Shown: positions 16,331 through 27,000 of the stretch, piece by piece
Position numbering within the stretch: the first letter of the stretch is position 1
Layout: each line of letters begins with the position of its first letter
Virus record (IMG/VR): IMGVR_UViG_3300021376_000116
Span: 1-44,041 of that record
Direction: 5' to 3' (one strand)
Source: a virus
Length of the DNA stretch: 44,041 nt
Translations under genes and position numbers: made by a program
The notes under the pieces: model-generated
The model's database searches: none
What the model was told of the DNA's origin: nothing
What the model saw: the letters and a program-made list of their open reading frames with translations, nothing else

Positions 16331-16467
16331 ATGCCCTCCTGTGAATTACTAGGCGGATGAAAAAATGTTCTCGACCCGCAAGACATACAATATATTTCAA
16401 GATTGTTTATTTGTGAAAATGATCTATCAATAAACATTCTTCCTTTGCATCTTTTACAAAAAATCAT
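16276..16467 (-). CDS. Small zinc-ribbon protein
   Basis: A 63-residue protein with CKRC near residue 4 and CMSC near residue 27, a simple zinc ribbon, followed by an Arg/Lys-containing tail. It starts at ATG 16467, overlapping the last base of the preceding tail gene stop. The 55-base overlap with the following HTH gene means the last 18 codons are dual-coding. Probably binds nucleic acid or an RNA polymerase or HTH partner. Confidence 0.6.
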   Translation of the reverse strand: MIFCKRCKGRMFIDRSFSQINNLEIYCMSCGSRTFFHPPSNSQEGMWLLKREQFRAKVTMSSL

Positions 16468-16910
16468 TAGTTGGGGATTCCTACTATCAATAAATTAATC
16501 CCGACAGTAGTATCTCCACCAACATTAAATTTTACAGTACCCTCAATTTTTGAATTTGAAATGCTTAATAGCGTAACCGTAACATCCTTTCCAGCATCAG
16601 TATTTCCAATGTTAATTGGCGTTGCCGTAACAATTGGAGGAAACTTAAACTCGCTAGGAAGGCTATAAGAAAAAGGCTGGATAGATCCTGCAGTCTGTGA
16701 TGAACCAGAAGTAACTTGAACAAATCCACCAATAATTCTTGCTTCAGAAGTTTTTACACTTTGCTTTCCTGAGTTCTTTGTATCTACTGTGACATACTTG
16801 TATGTTGATGTTGATGCCTGGGTAGAAAGATCATTAAGAGCCTTAACTATCTGATAGATATATGTTACGTCTAAAGGCTGCCCTCTTTCGGGTACAGGTA
16901 AAATTGCCAT
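16467..16910 (-). CDS. Small tail-tip or fibre protein
   Basis: A 147-residue beta-rich protein. After a short N-terminal helix (TYIYQIVKALNDL) the rest alternates strands with Ser, Thr and Gly, ending in a hydrophobic strand (INLLIVGIPN). This fits a trimeric fibre tip or receptor-binding module at the end of the tail gene series. It has no Shine-Dalgarno sequence; instead an extended -10 element ends 6 bases before the ATG, so its mRNA may start at the A of the start codon. Confidence 0.55.
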   Translation of the reverse strand: MAILPVPERGQPLDVTYIYQIVKALNDLSTQASTSTYKYVTVDTKNSGKQSVKTSEARIIGGFVQVTSGSSQTAGSIQPFSYSLPSEFKFPPIVTATPINIGNTDAGKDVTVTLLSISNSKIEGTVKFNVGGDTTVGINLLIVGIPN

Positions 16911-16916
16911 AATATA

Positions 16917-16925
16917 ATTATACCA
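16917..16925 (-). promoter_or_regulatory. Extended -10 promoter for a leaderless transcript
   Basis: The minus strand reads TGGTATAAT, a perfect TG-N-TATAAT extended -10 box, then 6 bases, then ATG at 16910. An ATGACT sequence 18 bases upstream is a weak -35 candidate. Transcription would begin at about the start codon. The box overlaps the TAA stop of the preceding gene, so part of the match may be chance. Confidence 0.45.
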
Positions 16926-17355
16926 GACTGACTATTCCAGAGTCATAGATTTTTAAGTCAGGATTTATTGCTGGATTAGTTGATGATGCTTGAACTACTA
17001 CACGGACAGAAGATGTTCCTGTTTTTAAAAATGAATAGTTTGAAGACCCAGTTGATGCCACAAAGGTTGGTGCTGCAGAATCAAATCCTACAAAAACATC
17101 ATATATTATTTGTGCTGAAATTTCTCCAGCAGACCAGTTAACCATAACTGTGTTACCAAGGATATTTATATCCCCTGCACCCAACAGCACTTCTCCAGAT
17201 TCAGCAACGAATATTTGAGAGTATGCGGACTTTCTATTTTTGTCTTCTGATATTATTCTAAACCTTAAAACTACAGAGTTTTTTTCTGTTACTTTTCCAA
17301 GTGAATCTCTTTTAATTACAACATTTTTTATTCCCTTGTCTGGAGTTTTATTCAT
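16918..17355 (-). CDS. Ig/fibronectin-type III-like tail protein
   Basis: A 145-residue protein built of beta-strands. Strand pairs such as SVVLRFRIISEDKNRKSAYS and a later YSFLKTGTSSVRVVVQAS give the look of one fibronectin type III or Ig-like domain, a common decoration on siphophage tail tips that helps binding to host surface sugars. It begins two bases after the stop of the preceding tail gene, without a clear Shine-Dalgarno sequence, so it is probably translated by coupling. Confidence 0.5.
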   Translation of the reverse strand: MNKTPDKGIKNVVIKRDSLGKVTEKNSVVLRFRIISEDKNRKSAYSQIFVAESGEVLLGAGDINILGNTVMVNWSAGEISAQIIYDVFVGFDSAAPTFVASTGSSNYSFLKTGTSSVRVVVQASSTNPAINPDLKIYDSGIVSLV

Positions 17356-17357
17356 GG

Positions 17358-18521
17358 CTAAACATCCAAAACAAATCTGAACTCTATGTAATTTGCTGTA
17401 TTGGCTGACTTAATTATTGGTCGTGAATTTACATTTTTAATTATAGAATATCCTGTCAAACCATATAACGAATTAGTAGATGTTGTGTTTTCAATTCTTA
17501 AGGCATCTAAACAAACATAAAATAAATCTGACGGTGATCCTGCCTTAGTTACACATGCATAAATTTTTGCAACAGAAACGCTTGCCCAATCAAATCTTAA
17601 ACTTTTATCTAGTTCTTGAAATTTTTTTGCTACTACAACATATCTATTATTTTGAAAGTTGTGTTTATATTCAGAAATTCCTTGATCATAATTAATATTA
17701 TCAATATCTACTACAAATTTTGCATACTGAATACTTGCGTTTGGTCCAGGATGAGAAAACTCCAAAAGTATTTTTACATTGTCTGGTACTGTATTTGAAT
17801 TGGCAACTTTATTTACAATAGAAAACGCCAACCTTAATTCATCAAGTGGGCCGTTTTTAGTAAAGTCTGTTGAGGTTTTATCTAAGATTATATAATCTGA
17901 TAGTGTTAATGGTACCATGCCCCCTTGAGTATTATATGAAAGGGAGGAAGAGTCTCCTCTCATTACAACTATATTATTTAAAAACCTACATCTTTCATTT
18001 CTTCCAACTCTATCTTGTTGTGTAAAAATTCTATTGTCAGCGTTTGTAGAAAAAACCTTTTGTGTCTTAGCAATTGTTCCATTATTGTTTTGTCCATCAA
18101 GTGGGGTATAGTCTACAGGTATTTCTACTGGAGACTCCCCATCAATGCTATAGCGCCAATTGTCTGTATCGGCAAAAGAGTATACGACTCTACTATCAAA
18201 TGACCCAGCAACGGGGTTCGATCCTGCAGAAAATATTCCAACCTCAGTAATTTCATATCTTTCTTCTGTTGGCAATTCTGCTGTTAAGACTACTTTAGAT
18301 AATCCATTTTCATTTACAAATCCCCTGGAAATAATTGGAGATCTAAACATTTCAAAATCTAAAGACTCTTTATCTTTTAATGCTGTTAACTCTGCAGGGG
18401 AAAATACATGGTCAGAAACAACTGGCTTGGCTCCACATCCTATGGCAATATGAGAAGCATAGGACGGTGTCTGCCCCACAAGATACTTTGCTAAAAGATT
18501 TTTACCTATATTGGTTATCAT
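17358..18521 (-). CDS. Minor tail protein (baseplate or fibre type)
   Basis: A 387-residue protein that starts with ITNIGKNLLAKYLVG, then YASHIAIGCG, the usual N-terminal attachment pattern of many phage tail-fibre or baseplate proteins. A central region (about residues 150-350) is a beta-rich, likely carbohydrate-binding jelly-roll with many aromatic residues. It overlaps the preceding gene by 4 bases. It probably fixes the distal tail structure or contacts the host cell. Confidence 0.6.
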   Translation of the reverse strand: MITNIGKNLLAKYLVGQTPSYASHIAIGCGAKPVVSDHVFSPAELTALKDKESLDFEMFRSPIISRGFVNENGLSKVVLTAELPTEERYEITEVGIFSAGSNPVAGSFDSRVVYSFADTDNWRYSIDGESPVEIPVDYTPLDGQNNNGTIAKTQKVFSTNADNRIFTQQDRVGRNERCRFLNNIVVMRGDSSSLSYNTQGGMVPLTLSDYIILDKTSTDFTKNGPLDELRLAFSIVNKVANSNTVPDNVKILLEFSHPGPNASIQYAKFVVDIDNINYDQGISEYKHNFQNNRYVVVAKKFQELDKSLRFDWASVSVAKIYACVTKAGSPSDLFYVCLDALRIENTTSTNSLYGLTGYSIIKNVNSRPIIKSANTANYIEFRFVLDV

Positions 18522-19105
18522 TGGCTACTCCCGTAGTATATTGTATCATCAAAAATGTTTCCAGCAGTCAATATTTCTACCTCAACCTGCTCATTTTCTT
18601 TCATGTTTATTAGATTAATTACAAGGTCTCCAGTAATCGGATCTATATATATAGATTTACAGTTTGGAGTTTTTGTCCATTTCTTTTTGTCAGTTTCGCT
18701 TGGGTTATCTGTTGGGGGTGAAATATCATACCCTGTGCCACATATAGGCAATCTATCTAAAATAGATAGTGACAAAGATTTAAAAAAAGAGTCAGATGAT
18801 TGAAGCCTTAAGATATTGTTTGGGTTATACTGCAAGTAAAGATCTGTTAAATTTTTTATTGGAGCATAAACAACTTTCTGACCATTTACTAAGTCATGTC
18901 TCGATATTGTTGCCAGTTCGTATCCGCCTATATCCTCAAAGATTAGGTCTGTCATTATTTCAATTGACATTATTTCATTATTTGATAATATCAGGTCTGG
19001 CGTTGCAATTTTTACAGAGTCGTCTTTTTTATTTTGAGAAGGCTTTGGAATTGCTGCAACAGCATCAAGATATTTTGGATCTACTGACTGTATTGGACTA
19101 GACAC
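18518..19105 (-). CDS. Minor tail protein
   Basis: A 195-residue protein, GTG start in a TAGTG overlap with the large hub protein gene. The first 45 residues are low in structure, with Lys/Asp; the middle has mixed strands and helices, and the end is beta-rich (LVINLINMKENEQVEVEI). I recognise no domain. Its place between the hub protein and the fibre-type protein suggests a connector at the tail tip. Confidence 0.55.
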   Translation of the reverse strand: MSSPIQSVDPKYLDAVAAIPKPSQNKKDDSVKIATPDLILSNNEIMSIEIMTDLIFEDIGGYELATISRHDLVNGQKVVYAPIKNLTDLYLQYNPNNILRLQSSDSFFKSLSLSILDRLPICGTGYDISPPTDNPSETDKKKWTKTPNCKSIYIDPITGDLVINLINMKENEQVEVEILTAGNIFDDTIYYGSSQ

Positions 19106-22100
19106 TAAACCACCTCACTTAAAAACAATGTCATTGATGGCCCATCTGAACTTCTTGAAAATTCAATATTATAAACTACAAACCTGTTATCTGGATTTGA
19201 TGCCATGCTTATATTGTTTTCTTTATAGTCTACACTAACAATATCACCAAGTTGAATTGTTGGAATTGCAAATATTTGAACTCCAATAGACCTTCTGGGC
19301 TTTGTAATCTTTTCAACCAACCATTTCATAAGACTTGAAGCCTCGTCTTGTGATTGTACATACAGGGTGTCTATTGCAAAATCTTTTTTGCCATATGTCA
19401 TTCTGCTAAGTTTAATGTCTTGATAATCTTGTTTAAATTTGTAGGGGTTTGATATCAGTTTGTCTGCAATAAATTTAGGATTTGAAACAAGGCTATTTTT
19501 ATTAAAATATTCATCAACAGTAAGGTTATTATTAGATTCCTGAGTAAAAGCAATTCCTTGAATTCTTAAATAATTTCCACTGGTTTCATCTAGTGACAGC
19601 GGGGCATCGGTTGTATTAAAAATTAAAAACTCTGCTCCATAAGATCCTGCTCTAAAACCAGATACTGCATAACCTTTCATTTTATTAAATGTTGGAGATA
19701 TTTTTGCACTAAGTGCTGGGTATGCTTTGTCATACTTAAAATTAAATACTGCAGCCTCTCTCATTATACTTCCAAATTCTTCAAAGTAAATATTATACTT
19801 TGGTGGCTCTGAAGATCCAATTCCAGTCAGGTAAGTGTTTTGTATTAGACCGCTAATAGAGTATTTCCTAAATGATTCATTTGCATCTATTTCAGAATCC
19901 CCAAAAACAGAGTTTACTGGAGCCCCCAAACTAAATGATGTATTTTGAGAATAGTTATTGCAAAGAGCATATACATTTTCAAACATGGCCCTAGAAGAGC
20001 CTCTTGTAAATAATGCGATATCTGAATATGCTGGCAACGGATCTACATCGTCTACAGTTTTTATCATTGTTCCATTTAGGAATAAATAGAATCGTCTTGT
20101 TGTTCCTATGTCTTCATATTCTACTGCTAAATCATATACCGTCGGATTTTCCTCTGCAAAACTTCTTGACTGTCCAGTAAATTTTCCATCATCAACGGTG
20201 ATTTGACCTATGCCATCCCATAATTTAATTGGAATAGCCTTTCCGTTTTCAGATTTTATCTTATAAAAAAATACATTGCTAACGCCCTGTTGTTGTGTTT
20301 CTGATAACTTGCCAAGCCCTAACGCTGCTATTTCAAAATAATATCCAACATTTGTTGTGGGATTTAGCATTACAGATATACCTGCAGATCCTCCAGATAT
20401 GTTAATATTTTTATCTGGAGTAGAACCCTGAACAACGAAATATGTTGACGATCCATTTGAGGTTTGACCTATATCTTGATTGTTTTCTATCTTTCCAATA
20501 ATCCTTAATCTGGTTCCAAAATGTTTATATTTTTTATTTTCTAAAGATTTATGAACATATGATATAAAATCTCTAGGCTTTTCTTTTGTTGTAAAGTTTG
20601 GTCCAGTTATTGACAGCGCAGAAGATTGAATTGATCCAGGTTGCTGTTGGGTTTGAGTAGTTATTTCACCAGTCAATGTTGTAGAAAGAAAGTTTTTGAT
20701 AAGCCCAGTTCTTGAAGATGTTCTGCTTATTGCATCAGAGAATGTCCCAGTGTTTGTATTTTTGCCTGCCGATAATGTTGTTGTTGATGGTATTGGGGTT
20801 TTGTTATCAAATAAGTATTCAGACGACATGTAACATCCCTTAACATTGTCATCTGACTTCCAGTAATCAGAAATACCAGCAGAATGTGCAACAACAGTTG
20901 TTCCAAACTGACCACGACCATGCTTTGCAACTGGACCATTTTGTAATTTTACTATTCCGCCCTGCTCAAAATAATTTGGCTCTGAATAAATTCTAACTAA
21001 TCCAGTTGGGTATATTTTTCCATTAAATGGTAGTTTTGCAAAATAGTACTGGTATTCCTCAATAGAAGTTATCCAAACGTTTCCAAACCCAGTAACATTA
21101 TGTTGAACGGCATCATATTTAATAATTTCTCCCTGTGAATAAAAATATCCGTTATATCTGGCAATCCAAAATACTGCCTCTCCTAAACTAAATGTGTTAT
21201 TGATAACTATGTTATTTTTAACAATTGGAACATCTGCAGATAAATCTGCGTTTAGCGGAATCGCTGTAAGTAAATAAGAAGACTGTGTTCCAATTTCATT
21301 ATTTAAAGACTTTGTGTTTTCTGTTCCAGAAACTTCCCACAACAATACTGGCTTATAAACATAATACCTTTCTTCGTCTAAAAGGTTTGCCTGCCTTATT
21401 GACCCGATAGATCTTTGAATGTGCCTTGGTGTATAGTTAATTACTCCATCATTATAAACAGCGTTTGATTGTCCAGCAATAGATATTATGTTTGCAAGTT
21501 TTGTATTTGCCAATGTTTTATTTTCTATTCTTTCTTCTTGAAATAAATCATTTGTTCCTTTTAGTTGAAAAGTTGTTGGTCTTTGATTTTTATTTGGCAT
21601 TATATAGTTTTTGCTCATCATTACAAAATTATTATATTCATCAAAAAACATTGCCGTTTGTGTTGATACCGCTAAATCTTCTAGCACCTCTGCAACGCTT
21701 TTGTCTGGGCCAACAAAGAAATATGGGATTATAATTTCTTTTTCTTCTTGAACTCTTTTAAAGGTATAGTTAGAAAATCCTATATAGTCGAGCAACAAAG
21801 ACACTGCAGAACTAACAGAAACTTCTGTCATTAATATCTGTGGTGCTGTAATTGATTCTAAATGCCAATATAAATCTCTAAGAGATATAAAAATTGTTTT
21901 ATTCATTATATCTGCTTTTGGAAATGAATCTGAGTATAATGTTTTTATTGGAACCCAGTAGTCCCATCCGTTAACATCAACTATGACTTCATAAAACTTA
22001 AACTGTATATGCCTGTCTATATACTTGCTGACTATGCTTAAATTATTATTTTCATTAAAGGCTTGGTCATAATCAAATATGTTTATTGATCCATTTGAAG

Positions 22101-23397
22101 CAACAAGTTGACCTACTGGCAAACCACTAACTCCAAGATCAGAAGCGCTTTTATTTATTGAATAGTCTAAAGTTTTATCTGATATGTTCATTACAAGTCT
22201 TGGAGATATTTCTATTAAATCAAATGTAGAATCTTTAACATTCATAGTTTCTACAACAACCCTAATTCCAGTGATGTACTCAAACTCCCTGTAATATAAT
22301 TTTCCATCCAGTGGTTTAATAAATGAATCTGGAGCAGTTGCATCTACAACAAAATTAGTCAGCCTATCAACAGTTTCGTCTTGAACATACCAACCATATT
22401 TTGGTGTTATTATTGTATAGTCTTCCCCATTCCAAATATAATATTTTCCAATATCGTTTTCATTTTCTTTAATTAAATATGCATATCCAATAACAGATAT
22501 GTCTGGAAGCAATAGTTCTGTGCTATATGTTTCGGCAAAAACAAAATTTGGTCTCCACTCTTCTGGAACTATTAATCCGTAAGCAATTTCAACATACCCA
22601 TCACTTTTAATAATTTTAGACCCGTCTCTTCTTGTTTTTGAAGGATCAAAAGATATAAGGTCTTGCCAATTGTTATCTTTTAAAACTTGAATTTTCCATT
22701 TGTTAGGAGTTTTTTGATTTAATTCTCCAAAGAATGGATCAGCAAATGATCCCGTTGAAGATGAAAACGGTCCTAAGTTTTCTGTCCCCGTATGAGTTTG
22801 CATTTTAATAACAATTCTATTTGTAGGAATTTTTTGTTTATAAACAACAAATGGACAAGCATCTTCAATGTCATACTGAGATCCTCTTACCTTAGAAGCA
22901 ACGCCATACTCTTGTCCACCCTCGGTTCTGTAAGATGTCCAGTACTTGAATATGTCATTTTTATCTGGCATATAGTATCTTGGTCTATCTGCCATAAACA
23001 AATTGGGGTGGTGAAGTTTTCCATTTTCAAAAAATACTGCTTTATTAATTCCAGACCTAGGCCTAAACTGACTAAAACAATCTTCTAAAGAGTAAAGAGT
23101 TTGTAATTTTTCTTTTTTAGTTAAAAAAATTGTTGGAACATCATTGTTGTCAAATGAACCATCTACTGTAATGTCAGCGTCTGTTGCACCTGTATAGAAA
23201 TTCCCAGCATCATTTATATCAAAACTTGTAGGCAAAGAAGAATATACTGTTGATGTATCTGTTGGTCTGTATCTATAATTACCAATATGCTTTATGTTGG
23301 TTGGTATGTTCATGTTCCATTCTGCAGTAACAACTGATTTGTTTCTAACAGTAGGAGATGTCTCCAAAAATGTCTGCAAGTCTTTATCTTCAAACAT
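19105..23397 (-). CDS. Large tail hub/fibre protein with a LamG-like domain
   Basis: A 1430-residue protein, the second largest here. The first 800 residues alternate beta-rich blocks and look like the tail-associated hub of long-tailed siphophages (an upstream-gene-coupled TAATG start after the distal tail gene). Residues about 950-1155 have the make-up of a concanavalin/LamG jelly-roll (SSTYFVVQGS, then GVSNVFFYKI, then RRFYLFLNGTMIKTV). The final 250 residues end in a conserved-looking hub segment (QIFAIPTIQLGDIVSVDYK). It should join tail tube to fibres and may bind host sugars. No peptidase or lysozyme motif was found. Confidence 0.65.
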   Translation of the reverse strand: MFEDKDLQTFLETSPTVRNKSVVTAEWNMNIPTNIKHIGNYRYRPTDTSTVYSSLPTSFDINDAGNFYTGATDADITVDGSFDNNDVPTIFLTKKEKLQTLYSLEDCFSQFRPRSGINKAVFFENGKLHHPNLFMADRPRYYMPDKNDIFKYWTSYRTEGGQEYGVASKVRGSQYDIEDACPFVVYKQKIPTNRIVIKMQTHTGTENLGPFSSSTGSFADPFFGELNQKTPNKWKIQVLKDNNWQDLISFDPSKTRRDGSKIIKSDGYVEIAYGLIVPEEWRPNFVFAETYSTELLLPDISVIGYAYLIKENENDIGKYYIWNGEDYTIITPKYGWYVQDETVDRLTNFVVDATAPDSFIKPLDGKLYYREFEYITGIRVVVETMNVKDSTFDLIEISPRLVMNISDKTLDYSINKSASDLGVSGLPVGQLVASNGSINIFDYDQAFNENNNLSIVSKYIDRHIQFKFYEVIVDVNGWDYWVPIKTLYSDSFPKADIMNKTIFISLRDLYWHLESITAPQILMTEVSVSSAVSLLLDYIGFSNYTFKRVQEEKEIIIPYFFVGPDKSVAEVLEDLAVSTQTAMFFDEYNNFVMMSKNYIMPNKNQRPTTFQLKGTNDLFQEERIENKTLANTKLANIISIAGQSNAVYNDGVINYTPRHIQRSIGSIRQANLLDEERYYVYKPVLLWEVSGTENTKSLNNEIGTQSSYLLTAIPLNADLSADVPIVKNNIVINNTFSLGEAVFWIARYNGYFYSQGEIIKYDAVQHNVTGFGNVWITSIEEYQYYFAKLPFNGKIYPTGLVRIYSEPNYFEQGGIVKLQNGPVAKHGRGQFGTTVVAHSAGISDYWKSDDNVKGCYMSSEYLFDNKTPIPSTTTLSAGKNTNTGTFSDAISRTSSRTGLIKNFLSTTLTGEITTQTQQQPGSIQSSALSITGPNFTTKEKPRDFISYVHKSLENKKYKHFGTRLRIIGKIENNQDIGQTSNGSSTYFVVQGSTPDKNINISGGSAGISVMLNPTTNVGYYFEIAALGLGKLSETQQQGVSNVFFYKIKSENGKAIPIKLWDGIGQITVDDGKFTGQSRSFAEENPTVYDLAVEYEDIGTTRRFYLFLNGTMIKTVDDVDPLPAYSDIALFTRGSSRAMFENVYALCNNYSQNTSFSLGAPVNSVFGDSEIDANESFRKYSISGLIQNTYLTGIGSSEPPKYNIYFEEFGSIMREAAVFNFKYDKAYPALSAKISPTFNKMKGYAVSGFRAGSYGAEFLIFNTTDAPLSLDETSGNYLRIQGIAFTQESNNNLTVDEYFNKNSLVSNPKFIADKLISNPYKFKQDYQDIKLSRMTYGKKDFAIDTLYVQSQDEASSLMKWLVEKITKPRRSIGVQIFAIPTIQLGDIVSVDYKENNISMASNPDNRFVVYNIEFSRSSDGPSMTLFLSEVV

Positions 23398-24038
23398 TAT
23401 ACTTCTTCCAGTGTTACTGAAACATTCCAGTAGTCAAATTTAGTTCCTCGTTTTTCAACTGAAAACGAAAAATCACTAATGAACATTTCAATTAATTGAT
23501 TATATTGCTGAAGGTGATCATATGGCTCTAATGTTCCTTTAAATATTCCTTTTCTATCATATGTAAGAAATACCCAGAAAGAACCTTTATGTGAATCATA
23601 CCATTCTTGCATGTCTGCTCCGCCTGCACCGCCGTCTGTAGTGTATGCTTTATGTGGAGACAACCCAGTAGCGGGATCAAAGTTTGGGAAATTTTCATGT
23701 GACCTAGACGGAATCATATCCCAACTAGTGCTTATCGTAGTCTTATCTGAAATGTGATATGATCTCATTCGACCATTAATCATTCGCTCCCGTTTTTCAA
23801 TTCTCTCATTTTTAAAATCAATTGGCTGTCTATTATCATCAGTTAAAAATAAAAACTGATCAAGCAAGGATTCATCCTCAACATTTTCTGGGTTGACTCC
23901 TATTTCGTATCCATATGGTATATATAAGCCGTCTTGAAGAGTGCCAGAGTTCTCGGACCAAAGCATACCGCTTGGCCTGTTGTATTTTTTACGACCCTGT
24001 GCATAAATTACCCTAGGGTCTAAATCATCTTCTGCCAC
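23397..24038 (-). CDS. Distal tail protein candidate
   Basis: A 213-residue protein directly after the tape measure, the position of the distal tail protein in siphophages. GTG 24038 has GGGGGG a few bases upstream and overlaps the tape measure stop by 14 bases. The sequence contains a turn-rich loop with five Gly in eight residues and a late strand set (IEMFISDFSFSVEKRG, then YWNVSVTLEE) like the C-terminal strands of tail-tube-fold proteins. It would form the ring that caps the tail tube and holds the hub. Confidence 0.6.
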   Translation of the reverse strand: MAEDDLDPRVIYAQGRKKYNRPSGMLWSENSGTLQDGLYIPYGYEIGVNPENVEDESLLDQFLFLTDDNRQPIDFKNERIEKRERMINGRMRSYHISDKTTISTSWDMIPSRSHENFPNFDPATGLSPHKAYTTDGGAGGADMQEWYDSHKGSFWVFLTYDRKGIFKGTLEPYDHLQQYNQLIEMFISDFSFSVEKRGTKFDYWNVSVTLEEV

Positions 24039-27000
24039 TTATAGCCACCCCCCTAATTCTTCTGTCATCAACCCTCTTAATGGTTGCCATTACAGCCTGT
24101 GCAATATCATTAGGGTTTGCATCAGTTTTAGCATTAACAGTTAATGTGTATGTATTATTATACACTGAACCACCAGACAATTCTCCACTATTTATTTTTC
24201 TCATAGTGTCTAGTCCATATGAATCAACGGCATACTTGCTCATAATAAATTCTCCTGGAGTTAGCATTGCTGGAACAGTGTCTGTGCCTTTAGCAAATCC
24301 ACCGTTCAAGAAATAAGGAATTAGTCCTCCCATAGGTCTGTAATAAGGAATTAGTCCTCCCATAGGTCTGTAAAGTGGCTTTATCATTCCGCCCTTACTC
24401 TTAAATGCAAATCTACCTGGACTAAACTTCGCATAACTTGCTGCTTTATTTGCTGCATCAATTGCGGCTTGTGCTGCTGCGTCAGCGATTTCTTTTTGTT
24501 TGTGTTGAGCAAATAGATTTTGGTTTCTTATCCTTTGATCATATTCTGCAATTTGTCTTGCAAGAGATGCTGCGCCAATTGCACCACTTTCCTGTGCTGC
24601 CAAAGCGCTTGGCTTCATTTGAGAAATAGCATATATACGAGCCTCTTCAGGAGTTTTTGGAATAAACGGTTCGTCTTTTTTGCCTTCTTCTTTAGGCTTA
24701 TCAACACAATTTCCATTAACAAGTACTTTGCCTTCTGGACATACTTTAGGGTCAGGGCCAGGACCAGGGCCAGGGCCAGGGCCAGGACCAGGGCCAGGTG
24801 GAACAAGTAGAGCAGGAATGATTGCATCTGTGTTTACTTTTTGATTTCTATATGCATTTATTAATGAGTTTACGATATTAAGAGCATCCTGCATTTCTTT
24901 TACAAACTGGGCAGCACTTACTCTTGCAAGATCAACATTGTTTTTAATTCTTTCCCATTGATTTCTTGTTTGCCCTAATACTGTGATTCCCTCAATTGCT
25001 TTTTCTAAAGCAAGTTCATTTAGTCTAAGAGTTTCTCTATTTGGTTCAAGACTCTTTGTTTCAATCTCATAAATTTCATCTTGAATTCTTTTAATTTCTT
25101 TTTCAATTTCAATTCTGCTTTTACCATCTTTTGATCTTAATTGTCCAAGTTCAAACTGTCTTGCATTTTCTAGCGCATCCTTTTGTTTAGTTACCACATC
25201 GGCTGCAGACTGTGTCCGTAGATCTTGAGCAGCACGAGCAGCAGCAGCAATATCTCCAGATGTCAGGGCTTCTGCAAGTGTTAGTTGTCCTTTTTGCTGT
25301 TGCGATATTGCAGCATTTGCTTTTTCAACTTCATCAAGAGCCTTTAGTCTTTCATCATATTTCTCATTAACTTTGTTTTCTTGGTCCTCAATTTCTTTTA
25401 GACCAACCTCTTGTATTCTAATCTGCTCTTGCTTTATGGCAATTAGTTCTTCGGCTTTTTTAATTTCTTCTTTTAGTGGCTTATTTGCATCTTCAAAATT
25501 TAATCTTAGTTTGGTTTCTTCCACATCAAAAGCATCCATAGCATTTCCAAAGCCTTTGCTAAATATTTCCTCCATCCCGTCAATAGTTAACTGCTTAATC
25601 TTTAATTCAGTCTTTGCAGAGTCTAGCGCTGCTTGTAATAATGCGTGAAATGCTTCTTCATCGATTCCAGGGGTAATTAACATATTTACAAGTTCTGGAT
25701 TATTTAAAAGTGCATCAATAACATCAGACTGAGAAGCATTAGCCTTACTTGCAATCCCTGCAATATTGGCTGTAATATTTTTTAATAGTGTTGCTCTATT
25801 CTCTAATTCTTTGGTTTTATTAATAGCAGCCTCATTTGCAGCATATGCTTTTGCTGCTTTAGTTGCCTTCTTCCATGACTTTACTATTTTCTCTATTTGT
25901 TCATCAGATAGTTTTTTATTTGCAATTCCTGCTGCAAAGGTAGCATCTGCAACTGCTTCTAGCGCAACAGAACCTTCTACTCCCGCTGCCTGCAGTCTTT
26001 TAAGGGCTGTAGTCTGATCTCCTATTTGCCTTGCCATTTTTTGTTGATTACTGACAAAATCTCCAAGCGCAACAGATTGAAGAGCATCTCCAATACTCTT
26101 TGCACCATCTTTAATCTTACTAATATTACCCTTTGCATCAAACTCAAACAACTTACCCTTTTTTGTTTCATATTCTTTAGGATCCATACCAACTATGAGT
26201 TCAATTAGGTCTTCTCCTGCTCCTAGTTTTCTCATGTCATTTTCAATACCGCTGAAAACCCCAATAGTTTTCTTTCCACCAAACAGTTTATTTAAAGATT
26301 TAAATGACGCATCAAAACCTTCTGTAACCTTGATTTGGTTTTTACGAACATCTCTTAATTTCTTAAGAAGATCGTCTAGAGGAGAGGCCTTTACTTTTGA
26401 GCCATCTCCAGGAGTTGATCCGCCTGTTGTTGGTTTTGTATCATCTTTAGATGCTTCTGTAACTTGGAAATTTTTAGCAGTAACAAAATCAGCAAATGAT
26501 TTTCCTTTGTTTGCTCCGCCTTCCTCGTTTACCCAATTTTTATACTGCTCTTGTAAGGCTGCATCGCCTTCCATAGAAAAAAGAACTTTCATATTTTGCA
26601 AATAAACCTTTTGTTGTTCTGGTGGCAAACTATCAAAATATTCTTGATCGGCACGGAGCGCTGCCATCTCATCTTCTCCAAGTACCTTAGTTGCAATGTC
26701 TAATGTGACCTTGCCCTTAAGAGCATCAATTTTGGCAAGATCTTTCTGTAATGCTTCACGAGCATCTTCGTTTGTGTTATAGTAATTTAATAAAACATCT
26801 TGTTCTACAACCTGACCAGATTGAGCAATTTTTTGAAATAATTCAAGTTCTTTTGCTGCGCCTTTTGGTTTCTTTGCAGAAATGCGAGCAACAAACTCCG
26901 CAGACTGTTTTTTATCCTTAAACATTCCAACAATACCCATTGTCTGGTTTGCAAATTTTCCACCAAATTTTGTAATAATTTGAACAACCTTCTCAATAGA

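Noticed and set aside
24520-24827. Plus- and minus-strand frames with Arg-Ala or Leu-Ala repeats
   Set aside because: They are out-of-frame readings of the Gly-Pro-coding hexanucleotide repeat within the tape measure gene.
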